NCBI GenBank assembly: GCA_958299035.1
Contig: CATQJL010000223.1
Location: 65,838,371-65,902,370, forward strand
Length of the DNA: 64,000 nt
Reading direction: 5' to 3'
DNA from: Cylicocyclus nassatus
Lineage: Eukaryota > Nematoda > Chromadorea > Rhabditida > Strongylidae
Under the pieces are notes generated by a model. The model was not told where the DNA came from. It ran no database searches and saw nothing but the letters and a program-made list of their open reading frames with translations. How positions within the stretch are numbered: position 1 is the stretch's first letter; each line of letters begins with the position of its first letter. Position numbers and translations under genes: made by a program. This document shows positions 32,701-43,200 of this stretch, piece after piece.

Positions 32701-35054
32701 CCCCCTGTGCCAACTCCCAGCCCCGTGGGTGAACTCAGCAAAAAAATCGATAAAAATCGATAAAATCGATATCGATCGATGACGAAAAGTAGCCTATGAC
32801 ACGCGCCGGGGCCCGAAGTGTATGTGTGCCAAGTTTGGTCCGGATCGGTTCAGAAATGGAATTTTCTATTCGGAACATACGTACACACAGACAGACATAC
32901 AGACATACATACATACATACATACATACATACATACAGACATTCAGCTTTATATATAAGATGTTTACAACCCAACCACAGCTAGATCTACCTCAACTATA
33001 GCGGCAGATCGGCTTGTTTGCATTCGAAGATACATATGTACCCGTGTCAACGCCGTTCCAGCACCGTGCTAGCGCCATTTCGCACTCGAAGATGTACAGG
33101 GTTGCTCCCACATGGAGCTGACACGGGTTGGCACGTTTCCCACACACCTGCAACTTCGGACCCCTGAACGTTTAAGAATGAAGGATACTGAGCTAGTTCG
33201 GGAAATAATGCATGTGAAAAACTCGCTAAAAACGACACAACATCGGTGTTCAGGCTAAAGATCCTCCCCGCCCCCCTCTTCCCGTTCTTCCTTCCTTGAG
33301 CGAAGATCTATCAAAATCTACGATTCCAAGAGTTTTACAGTGATATAGGGCTTGAATTTCAAGAATGTGCCCTCCAGTCTACTTTGAAAGCAAAACTGAC
33401 CTGCTGACATCTTCAAGGTGCCAATACGATGTGCTCTTTGCAGAGGCCTGACATCGGTAGATTCCTCCATACTACGAGCAAGTCCTGTAAACAAAAAAAT
33501 AAACATTAAAGTGCATATGAGGTTTGTTTGCTGGCAAAATGACACAAGGATGTACAAAGTACGTATGAACTGCACGATGCCGATGCCCTATACAAAGTCT
33601 AGATACTTGCATTCTACCAACCAGATAAGAAGGTGATAGAAGCAAACATTTAGATACATAAAAACCATCTAGGAAGAGTTACTAAACCCACGGTTCTTTC
33701 GCGCCCTTGAAAAATCTTTCGTCGTGGGACCAATAATAAGTCGCGAGTCCTTTGATAAACATGCGTTTGTTGTGGATTAATGGGAAGTGCGACATCAATT
33801 CACGCGTCAACTGGATCTCTTCAATAACGGAGGGTAGGGCCTCGGTCAATCTGGTTCTGATAAGATGCGTAGGCGTAGCGCGATGGGCGGTGCTTCAAGT
33901 TGCTTGCGTTCTGTACGGATCAACTATGTTCTGCACGTTTCTATTGTGTAGATGTCTTTCATCAATCGCACAACTTCCTGGCTACAATATTTATCCAATT
34001 CTTCCCGTTTTTCTAACCTTGTTCTCAAGCAGCACAACTTTCTCAGGTTTTCACGATATCAGTTTTTGATTGTGGAAGCAGAACTTCGCAATACTTTCTC
34101 CTCCTATTCCAACAAAACCTCTTACGAATAGGTAACAAGATACATTTCAATCGCTTGTTTTGATGAAGAGTGATGAAAGGGTAAGTAGTTAGATAGTTGA
34201 TAAACTCTATGTTGATAAACTCTACTATGTTGATAAACTCCTCCAACTTTATCTTTTGTGATTTGTGTGCGATTTTGATGCATTATTTATGCACTCAGGC
34301 AGCGGATAGGACCCCTCCGCCGGAGAAATGGCAGGGTCGCGGCGTTTCCCCAGCGGTGGGTCTCCCATTTGTCCGGCGGAGCCCTCCCATTTCTCCGGCG
34401 GAGCCCTCCCATTTCTGCTCCGGACCCCTCCCATTTTCTCCGGCGCGGCTCTTCCAAATTTGGCGGACACGCGCCGCGCAAATTTCTCCGGCGCGGAGTC
34501 CGCCAAATCTGGCAGAGTCGCGCCGGAGAAATGGCGGACCTTTGCAGCAGGGCCGGAGAAGCCTCCCATTTGCCTGCCAATGATGTCACCGCGATGGACC
34601 GCCCATTTGCCCTTCTCTCATTGGTCAACTGGGTCCGGCGCGACTCTGGCAGTTTCGGAGGGTCCGGCGGAGGGGTCCCGTCGATTGTCTGAGCAAGCCT
34701 TTTTTAGAACTAGAAAAGGATAATATAATATATTGTGTCGGCGCCAATAACTTGGTTTTTTCAAACAAATCACTGCTTTTTTCTTCAAAATATCTTACGC
34801 CTGAAGTGACCTTCTATTGGTGTATGTAATGCTCAAGAATTTTCTAACTTGCTTCAAACAGTTTCTGCGCCAGTTTCATTATAGCATGATGAGATTGGTA
34901 TCCGTACCAATCTTACTGCAAACCCTCCTCCACGTCCAAATTTGCATAAATGAGATCGTAACGTGTCCGAAGTTTTCCTCTCATCTTCCTTCGCTTCCAT
35001 TTCACATAGGCCATATTGTTTTCTTATTTGTTCTCGCATAGCCGACGCTCCCAT
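29104..35054 (-). CDS. Multi-exon gene, about 560 residues, product not recognised
   Basis: Exons, from 5' to 3' on the minus strand: 35054-34917 (candidate start, MGASAMREQIRKQYG), 33856-33688, 33484-33401, 31838-31735, 31440-31359, 31310-31162, 31041-30777, 30619-30538, 30486-30331, 30168-30085, 30015-29960, 29611-29519, 29431-29368 and 29276-29104 (stop at 29104-29106). From 31838 to 29519 every GT-AG junction joins in a consistent phase with no stop. Landmark peptides include LWEMRWIGQRFLEMFYFK, YLATLGLVKKMMPNDGG, FDLVYSYEDHINLACAQSIL, HMLYVDTFKNSPEVIKE and ENRLIIVDGKKR. It looks helical and cytosolic, with no signal peptide or clear membrane segment. The exon at 31041-30777 includes a Ser/Ala/Leu-rich low-complexity part (SRRSSAFSSLLPSLLPL). 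The joins among the first four exons do not keep phase as written, so a small exon is missing or an edge is wrong. The last join needs a donor two bases past the obvious one. The family is unknown to me. Confidence 0.75.
29703..29752. repeat. (GA)n microsatellite
   Basis: About 25 uninterrupted GA repeats lie in the intron between exons 29960-30015 and 29519-29611 of the minus-strand gene. It is likely polymorphic. Confidence 0.95.
32002..32959. mobile_element. ATCGAT-rich repeat element, copy 2, large inverted repeat in an intron
   Basis: It begins TACTAGCTGGCTTACCCGGC and ends CATTCAGCTTTATATATAAG, the inverse arrangement of copy 1 (27280-27967). Its two halves (about 32035-32430 and 32440-32830) are inverted copies of each other, meeting at a near-perfect palindrome at about 32411-32468. 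Each half repeats blocks of GGCACAGGGG, TAATCGAGCATG and ATCGATAAAATCGATAAAAG. An (ATAC)n run lies at about 32905-32935. It sits in a long intron of the minus-strand gene. Confidence 0.78.
34296..34691. mobile_element. GC-rich inverted-repeat element with CTCCGGCG units
   Basis: GGACCCCTCCGCCGGA at 34309-34324 is matched exactly inverted by TCCGGCGGAGGGGTCC at 34663-34678. Weaker similarity extends outwards to CAG/CTG at 34296 and 34691. The interior is built from many direct and inverted copies of CCCATTTCTCCGGCGGAG-like units. It is much more GC-rich than the flanks. It lies in an intron of the minus-strand gene, if the 34917-35054 exon belongs to it. No convincing target duplication. Long open frames here on both strands are by-products of low stop content. 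Confidence 0.75.
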
Positions 35055-35780
35055 TTCAACGGTGCGAAAGCTGTATTTGCTAACGGTTACAAGTGGGCTA
35101 GCGTGACCATCTCAATGGCAGCAACACATCTGTCACCACTTAGCTTGGGTCAGCATCAGGGGGGAGGTTAATTCACCGAATTACTCGGAAACAGCTCTTA
35201 CCATTTCTTCAGATTACCCCTTGGTGTCTTCGTTTTTTGATTTTTCAAGCGACTTCTAACCAGCAATAAGAAACTTACATTGTGATAACACATTTGTAAT
35301 TTGCAGATTTTTATAGGTCATTTTTTAAAATGTGGCGAAAGACGGAAATGAAAATGAAAAGCGTTCCTTGAAGTGCGTGCTTGTCGCGCGCGGTTGCGCC
35401 ATCGCCACGATTTCTGAATGTCCTCTAAATATCGATGCATCTCTCTTATGCTGCAGAGACAGTGGCAGCCCGAAAGGTTTTCTTCGGGTGCATGGGAGAA
35501 GGGAAGGGGGAGAGGGCAAATCTTTCTAAAGAACAATCTGAACTCCGAAAGAATTTTTGGAATTCTTCGCTCAATTTTTGCTGTTTCATAACTCCAAAAA
35601 TTTAGAAAAAAGGTGGGTGGCGGCTGCCAAACCCGAATAAATTTACAAGGCATTTGATTTTTTGAAATTGATAGAATTAATTTTTATTTTGCAAGTTTGA
35701 AAGCCGTTTGCAGGACATATGAGAAAAACCTGCGACTCATTCTCGTGGAGAGTGGGATACTCATGTCAATGTGCAATGTA
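35055..35780. other. Gene-free spacer upstream of the minus-strand gene
   Basis: It would hold the promoter of the minus-strand gene. A block at about 35345-35440 (GTGCGTGCTTGTCGCGCGCG then TTGCGCCATCGCCACGATT) recurs at about 45735-45790, so a dispersed repeat is present. No exon was recognised. Confidence 0.4.
35345..35450. repeat. Dispersed repeat with GTCGCGCGCGGT core, copy 1
   Basis: GAAGTGCGTGCTTGTCGCGC, CATCGCCACGATTTCTGAAT, a CTCTA block and ATATCGATG follow in the same order as at 45730-45840. Two copies 10 kb apart on the same strand define it. The ends are not resolved. Confidence 0.6.
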
Positions 35781-35930
35781 TGCCCTTTGATTCAATGGGA
35801 TTGGCGACCGGAAGACAACCGCTCGCACCCGCGTCTCGTCTGCGTCTCTTTCGCGAGTGCTCCCTAATCATTCCCTAGCCTTGATTATCGAAGCCTCGCT
35901 TTCAGTCGCCAGTCCTTTTGAATCAAAGGG
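35781..35930. mobile_element. TA-flanked MITE with CCCTTTGATTCA ends, copy 3
   Basis: The left end TGCCCTTTGATTCAA and right end TTGAATCAAAGGG are inverted repeats, continued by GATTGGCGAC / GTCGCCAGTC. TA flanks both sides (35779-35780 and 35931-35932). It is the best-preserved ends of the family seen at 3059-3203 and 12545-12680. Confidence 0.78.
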
Positions 35931-35932
35931 TA

Positions 35933-37125
35933 TATCTTCACCGCAAGATTTTCAAAATGCTGACTAACTGGTACCATCATTGCTGGGGCATTGTGTGCAG
36001 TATGGAATGTATCCCGGAAGTCTTCCCATGGGTAGTGGGTTATCTTTCTTGTGCGGTGCGAGCAGTCTTAGACTAACATAGGTTTTTTCTTAGAGTAAAC
36101 CTTCTGAAATTATGCTCTGTTGGCATAGTTAGGATTACTACCCTAGAGTTTCTTATGTTCGCATTTTCCCCAATTTACTCAAGTTAGTTTACTGATATAT
36201 CACTTCCAAATTTTGTAGGATTTCTGGACGGGGAGCTAACAACCTAATTCCCTTGTTTTGCACACATGCATGTACGGTCCTTTGTGTCTTGTCTTTTTGA
36301 AGACACATTGCGTTTCCGGAAAAAGTCTCGTCAAGACATCTGTCACTTTCGCTTGACATATTGCAAAGCGACAGATTGCTCAAAGAAGTTCGCTATGGCG
36401 TCACTGACAGAAGAGGTTTTCTAGAAAAGGAATAAGAAAGACTCCTCATTTTTCTTTGCTTATCTCTTGAGCCATCCAATGGGTCTTCCAAGGAACTCTC
36501 TTACATAAGAAAGAAAGTGATAAAGGACTGCTAGGGATATTGTAGCGTGCTGCACGCAACTATGGAAAGACTTTTTTCTCTTTGAGTTTGCTCGCCCGAG
36601 ATCGAGCATGGGGTGCTTATAAAGGTACAAAGCCTGCGCTCTAGGCCAGATCGCAGACGTCGGTGTCTAGGGCAGCCTAGTTTTCGCGCAAGTGTTGTCG
36701 TCACCGCAGAGGCACTACGCGACTCTGTACAAGATCAGATATTATCAAGCTACCCCTTCGCTGTCTCGAAGCGAAGTAGTAGCTTTATGGCTTTGTTTTT
36801 TTTTTATTTTCAGTAGCAATAACCTGACCTTGATTTTGAATAAATTTGGACTGCAATCGACAAAACTTCTTCTCCACTCTACCAACTACACATATTGCTT
36901 TCTTTAATAAACGTGGTATGACTAAGCGCGTCGGGCCTATGATTGTGAACCGAGTTTAAAAGATTGACCTTGCAAAAGACGTGATAATAGATGAGCAACT
37001 GATACCTACTCCTCTATCAAATCCTGCAGATCACTGTGATGATAGGGGAGTAGGTGTGGGAAATATTTTGTAAACCAATGAATTGTGTAGTAAAGTGGAA
37101 AACCAATGAGAACTTTTAGTGCTGG
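35933..37125. other. Gene-free spacer
   Basis: No coding exon was seen. About 37005-37060 contains ACCTACTCC-CTATCA and its inverse TGATAG-GGAGTAGGT, a small hairpin. Nothing else was recognised. Confidence 0.4.
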
Positions 37126-37413
37126 CAGTGGCAGTCGCAGGACCTCCGTCCGGGGGGGGGGGGGGAATTTTTTTTCAAATGAACGTGGCTTCAGCCACGC
37201 ACTTCGAAGAATTTGTTGAGGTGCTTAAAAATTTTTGCGGGCCCATGACCTCTAAAATTTAGAAAAAGGGGCTTTTAAACAATTTTGCAGACCATTTTAG
37301 TTATTTACAAGAATAAACAAGTCATTTGCACATTTTTATGACCCGTATAAGTAAATTTCAAAAATCTCGCCCATTCTTGAGGTCCCCCTCCCTTTCCGCC
37401 CTCCGTCCGCCAC
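37126..37413. mobile_element. hAT-like poly-G/C element, copy 3 (reverse orientation)
   Basis: It begins CAGTGGCAGTCGCAGG, then a G run, then GTGGCTTCAGCCACGCAC, GCGGGCCCATGACC, and ends GTCCGCCAC. The order matches copy 2 at 21949-22206 and the inverse of copy 1. The flanking octamers AGTGCTGG (37118-37125) and AGTGCTAG (37414-37421) match at 7 of 8 positions, a plausible old target-site duplication. The last two terminal bases appear lost. Confidence 0.75.
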
Positions 37414-37839
37414 AGTGCTAGTGAACATCACTAGGGTCCGGTTATGTAGCAAATTTAGCTATCTCCAGTTAATATCTGATCTTTTTATCCATTAGTTGGC
37501 TACTTCATAGCTGACTTGAATTTTTACGATTATTCTGATAATGGGAGTTCAGAGGAAAGTCTGGAAATACAGAATTTCTTTTTCTAGAGTGTGCCCTCAC
37601 AAATTGAGGTCTCGCAAAACTCTTACAATTGACTGTGGGTCACTCTACGAAGAGCAATAAATATTCGAACACTGTTCTGGCCGCTAAGTAGTGAAAATGA
37701 CCGCTATTTGTTTTACACTGTTTGTAACAGACATTCCGTGTTTACAACTTCGCTAACATTCTGCACTTTCAGCCTGTTTGCTGAGATTTTGCTACTTTTT
37801 CTGCGTGTTTGGATCGTTTATATATGCGGTAGTGCTGAT

Positions 37840-38446
37840 TATAGTTGTAACGAACAGAAATTTTCGCCGAATGAACGAATATCGAATAATCAATTTTTTA
37901 AATCTTTCGAACGAATGAATATCGAATAATTGGTTTTCGAAAAATTTTCGAACGAATGAATATCGAATATTTGATTTTCGAAAATTCTTCGAATGAACGA
38001 ATATTATTCGACTTTAGTTTTTCATTTTATTCGAATTTGAACATTCGAATATTGGCACATTCCAAAATTTGAATGAACGAATACTTGAATGACCGAATTT
38101 GATCGAATATTCGACTAATTTTGAATGAATGTTCGAATATTATTCGAATTTTTGAATGCAATATTCGAATATTCGCATATTCGAATAATCATCTTTTAAA
38201 ACTGCTCGAATGAACGAATATTCGACTAAACTTTTTTTGAGACACCGCGAATGAACGAATATTCGAATAAGTCATTTTTCGAAATCGTCGAATGAACGAA
38301 TTATTCGAATATAGGCCTTTTTCATTTATTCGACTATTCGAATAATCGAATAAATGGACATTCTCAAATATTCGACTATTCGAATATTCGAATAGTCGAA
38401 TATTTCGAATAAATTATTCGAGCACGAATATTCGGTGCTAACTATA
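37840..38446. mobile_element. 607-bp element packed with TTCGAATATTCG palindromes, perfect 8-bp duplication
   Basis: The ends are TATAGTTGTAAC and GCTAACTATA (inverted TATAGTT). They are bounded by an exact 8-bp duplication GTGCTGAT at 37832-37839 and 38447-38454. Nearly the whole interior is degenerate direct and inverted copies of TTCGAATATTCG and GAATGAACGAATA. There is no coding capacity. The ends and duplication length suggest hAT mobilisation, although the terminal bases are not the usual CAG. Confidence 0.85.
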
Positions 38447-41400
38447 GTGCTGATGTATCTCCTAATTTCTCGCTTCACAACGTGCTAACATAGATCAGTT
38501 CTTACAAGCTTCATCAAAGGAGCTTTTGACAAACCTCCGTTTTCAGTTTCTTTTGGTTCCAAGTCCAAAATTATGCAGGGCTTGTAAATAGCAAGATCTG
38601 CGCTCTTAAAGGAAAATGAGGAGGAAGCCTTGTTGAATGTGCTGAATACTAGGTACCAATTTCTGATTTCGCTTATTGAGGCCTGTCCGTCTTGCCTTCT
38701 TTCCGAAAAACGCAAAAATGGCAAGGTAACAGGAAGCTTCGGCTTGAACAGCGACATAGCTTCACTTTCACTACAAAAGAAGGTTTTAAGCATTCCTGTT
38801 AGATGCAATTCGTTGCTTTCACGCGATTTTTGAGAACCGGTCCTGGACGATTATTTCTATGGAGTTGGGACATCGGCAAATTCTCAAAAAATGGTGCCAT
38901 GCGCTTGAGCGGGTTTCAAGTTATATATAGACATGCTGTGACGGTCTGAAGTGGCATTACGTGCAAGATAGAGTTTATCCATTTTCAAAGTCGAGATTCA
39001 AATTCCATGAGTTCCTTGGAAAAGCGCATTCATCACGATTTTCAAAATCGCTTTTCTGCTTGAGTTATAACTACCTAAATCATCGGCAAACAGCGACTAA
39101 TACATGAAGAGGAGACCAGAATTGTGCAATCCTTCTCACGCAACCCTTTCGCCTCTTTACTTTCATGAAAATGATAAGTTGGCTCACTGCTGCTTCTCGT
39201 CACAGCTGTTAAAACTGTAAGCTTGTCTTTGAATCTGGTACTCCATTAGTGTTCATCGTAGGAGAACGACTGCGTATATATTTGTTCGGCTTTTTTAAGC
39301 GTTTGTTATCGTTGCGAAATTCAAATTTCTAAAAGTATTCATGCAGCATGAAATTATTACTCTGAGAGATTTGAGAGATATAGAGTCGTATCTTTTCACT
39401 CTAAGCTACAATTATTATTTCCGGGAAAAAGCTTAGGTCATCTAAAAATTTCATCGGTTATAGAGAATGAATTTGGAAAAATGGAATGCTAAAAGTGGAA
39501 GCTGTCTGCTTTCCAGATGTACCGTAAACAACTTCCAAAGATGGCAACTCCTTGATAAATTTCGTTGATATTGACCATTAAAACTTCGCATTTCTCGCTC
39601 TCATCGTAACTCGGTTATAATTTAAGCACGACAAAGAGCTGCAAAAGGTTACAAATAATTTGCTGGAGACGGCATTCTGTATTTCATTGCAGAGATCAAG
39701 ATTTTCCCAAAAGTCATGAAATTTTGGTATAAAGATTCGCGACTCTCAAAGTGCCCCGCAAAGCGTACATGCTTGCTTTGCTTGCTCTATCTGATAGTAG
39801 TTTGCTAACTTCGCAAACACTGATATAAAAAAATGAGGAAATCATGATTCAAATTGAAGGAAAAAATGACTTCGCAAACTTTTGCAATCGATAATCGGAG
39901 ATTTTTTTCAAACTTATTTAGCTGTGCAAGAAGTAGCAGCAAATGTGTACTAACCAGATTTTTTCTTAGCTGCTTTTTTTGAGATTCGGTGTGGGAAAAG
40001 CAAGAGAATGGTAATCTCGAATCGTACATGTTGCTTCCGCTGTTGTCCCTGTTTTCAAAGTTTCAAAAAAGTGTTGGAGAATCTCTGTCACTAGAACGTC
40101 TTGTCATCTTGACAATCTTCAGCACTTTGATGCAACTGCGAACTAGACTTGTCGTTTTCAATTCCTTTCTCATAAGAAGTTGTCAACGTTTCTTGCGCTT
40201 GCCACAATTCTTAGAAACTCCTAGGCGCATATCTCGCCCCATCGCTTTTCTCGAATCTCGAACCTCGTCTACATATCTTCCCCACTTTCAAAGCGGCTTT
40301 GGCAAGTAGAGTACTCTTGAGGATGGGTGTCGAGTGACGTGGTCAGCGGCAAGTTTTTCCGCTCATCGCTCTGCTTGTTGCGACTCGATCGTCAAACGGA
40401 AAACATGCATCTTGATGTGAATTCACAAAATAAACATTGCCTCGCCCCATCAAGTAAATACACTTCAGTCGGCGTCTCACACAGCTGTACTAAGTCCATC
40501 CAGTTTTCCCCGTACAGATCAGCGATCCAGCTAGCCCGGAGTAGAGGAGGGGGGGGGGAAGTTTGTGAGCCTTTCCCAAGCCTCTCAAGCTCGCACATCC
40601 GTTCGCACCCTGCGTCTCCTCGCCGCACACGCAATCCTTTGTTCTTGAACCGCGCGAATCGCTTTCGCCGAGTGTGATTTCCGTGCATATAGTCAGTGAC
40701 CTTATCACGATAATCCCCTAGATCCTTTTATCCTCCCGCCACCAACAAGAAGTCATCGCGGTTTTGCCAAAATTTGCGAATATTCCCTCCCAAAGCTGCA
40801 GCCTTGACAACAGCTCCTGATTCCGCTTGACTTCTTAGGGCCTAATTCATTCTTGTGCAAATTATTGCGCGAAAAGAAATTTTTGGCGGAATAGTGCTTC
40901 AGAGCCATAATTAGCTACCGTTAGCTTTTATCCGGTTTCACGAATATGGGGTTGCTCTCATTGGCTGTGCCGACAAGCGGAATGTCTGGCAATTTCAAGT
41001 TTGGAGAAATTGCATATTTCCAGACGTATCTGGATGGAAATACTATAAATCTTATTTTTCTTTTCTTGTGCATCTGATACCTTCGTACGTCTCCTCGATT
41101 TACATCCATCTATGAACTAAAGATGGCGTTTTCTGTAATGTGAAAATTGAGTGAATACGCTCGTCAAAAACCCTCCACAAAAAAAATCCTGGAGGTTTTT
41201 CTGTATTATCTACATAGCGTTGATTATTTTTACACCTTAGATTTGAGGAGTATTCATTCAAAATCAGTCTGTGCTTGTATAACAGATTCTACTTGGCATC
41301 TTGCAAATTTTGAAAGGAAAATTTTTCTTGCATGGTATTTCTTTTCTGTATCCATGATCAGCGCTAGATCCTCAAAGCATCCAAAAAGTTCTAAAATATT

Positions 41401-43119
41401 ACTGAAACAACTTCAATGATCTCGTGGAACCTACATGTGGAAGCTCCGTACTTTTTTGGCAACTTTGACAACCAATTTCTCACGCAAGCAGCGCAGAGTT
41501 CTTGCTCAAAATGATTCAGTTGAGATTTTTCTTCTCGAAAAAAGGTCTTTTGGAAAAGGGCTTTGTCACGCCATTACATACAGAGAGCTCTTGGAACATT
41601 AGAAAATGCACTAGAAGATTATTGGATTCATGCAGCGCATTTGGAGATTGCGAACTCGTACATTTTTCTCGTAAAAAGCTGCACTTTCACCCGTGCAGGT
41701 TCGGCTGTATAGTCACTGCTCACAGCATGAACTTAACATTTCAGTTCACGATGTTCAGCATGTGCTTTTTCAGAAAGTCTGACCAAAGCTTTCTTTGATT
41801 ATGTGCATGCCTCAATCCACTTTCGTATTATCTAAATGCGTTTCTTTCACCAAATCTTTCATAACTACATAGACTTGAGTTGGTGAAGGTTTTCGGTTTA
41901 AAACTATTTGGAAGAAGTTACTCGTGGTTCTGCGTTGCCATCGCTGTAGGGCGATGTACTATACAGTAGTAACTTCTCATGCCATTGAATTTCTAGATAT
42001 AAAAGTTCTGTTTTGAAAAGCAAAATCACAGACTGTTTTCGCTACTTGTCTTTCACACTTTTTGAATTAACGAGCAAATCTGAGTTTGTGGTTTTCTTAT
42101 GTAAACTTATTGGGAAAGCTCTACCAGTCCGTTCTGGTGGCAGTGCAAATGCTCATTTGAAATTGAGAAATTCAACTTCAACAAATTCAGCCCAGACCGT
42201 AGTCTCTCCAATTAGCCTAATAATAGTACGGTGAAATGTGCAGTCTGGACCTTTCACTGTCATTTTTCCGAGCGGACGATAACATTTTCAAGCTAGCCTT
42301 GCAAGCGACAATAGTTCAGGAAAAAACGGAAGCATGCTCGGCGTTCTTTTCATCTCTCGCCCGCTTGCCAATTCTAGTAGTCTCTACAGCTCAGAAAGAG
42401 CTAGCTTTAGTTAGCTTTGGCTCTATAGCCTTCTTTGAATTTTTCAATAGTATTCTCATAGTTATATTTCGGCTGAGGTTTTGTAACATTTCGCATATCG
42501 CAAATCGTAAGGAGCGACGAGCTTCAATGACTTTTGTGCCATTGTTCTCGTAAAGAAAGTGTTTGTAAGAGACTAACAGATATGCTCGTGATATCACTTC
42601 GCACACCTCACAAAAACTCTTTGAAAATACATTTTGGATTCTAATGATGCACAAATCTCACAGTTATCAAGGCAATTACGGACTTGTTTTTGAATATTCG
42701 AAGCGTATAGTTAGATGCAGACAATTTATTTTGCACTACACATGAGCATTTGAACCTTGCACAGGATCATCCTAGTAGATATCGAGCTTAACAGGGTGAA
42801 TCTTCCATTATAAGCATATCCTGTGTCCCAAACAATTTGGGTCACTCCCTGAAAGCGCGTGCCGATTATTCTACGCCGGTTCCATTAGCAGCGGGTGGTG
42901 CAGTTTACGCCCATAGGGTGCAGGCGGTTCAAGCGCCAGGCGGGCGCTTCACTTTCAAGCTCCGGCGCTAGCGGTGTCGCTGTCCATGTGTAAACACCGC
43001 TCATTCATTCACCGCTCGGCTCATTTATATCCTTTACAATAGCGAGAAAACGTAGCCGCCATTGTCTTCCAGAATTTTCGGAAGTTTGAGGAACTTGATC
43101 TGTTTCCTTTGCTGTATAG

Positions 43120-43200
43120 TTAGGGCAATATCGCTAATTCGTGAGTCCAACTCGCATCGTGTGTCAGCTGTTCGGAGTTTGAAGTTTGAAGTTTGCAAGT
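43120..43200. repeat. Dispersed repeat, ATCGCTAATTCGTG / AGCTGTT type
   Basis: ATATCGCTAATTCGTGAGTC, CTCGCATCGTGTGTCAGCTG and TTCGGAG appear here. The same order (ATCGCTAATTCGTGCGCTAA, TCGCATCGAGTGTTAGCTG, TTTGGC) appears at 60718-60765. Confidence 0.55.

Noticed and set aside
34249..34723. Overlapping long open frames on both strands
   Set aside because: They coincide with the GC-rich inverted-repeat element, where stop codons are rare. They have no domain or splice context.
38485..38808. 107-codon minus-strand open frame
   Set aside because: No motif, no splice partners and low complexity in Ser, Phe and Lys. It is within chance expectation for 64 kb.
40327..40688. Open frames of 116 codons (plus) and 98 codons (minus) over the same bases
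   Set aside because: They overlap on opposite strands around a G run, with no recognisable domain.
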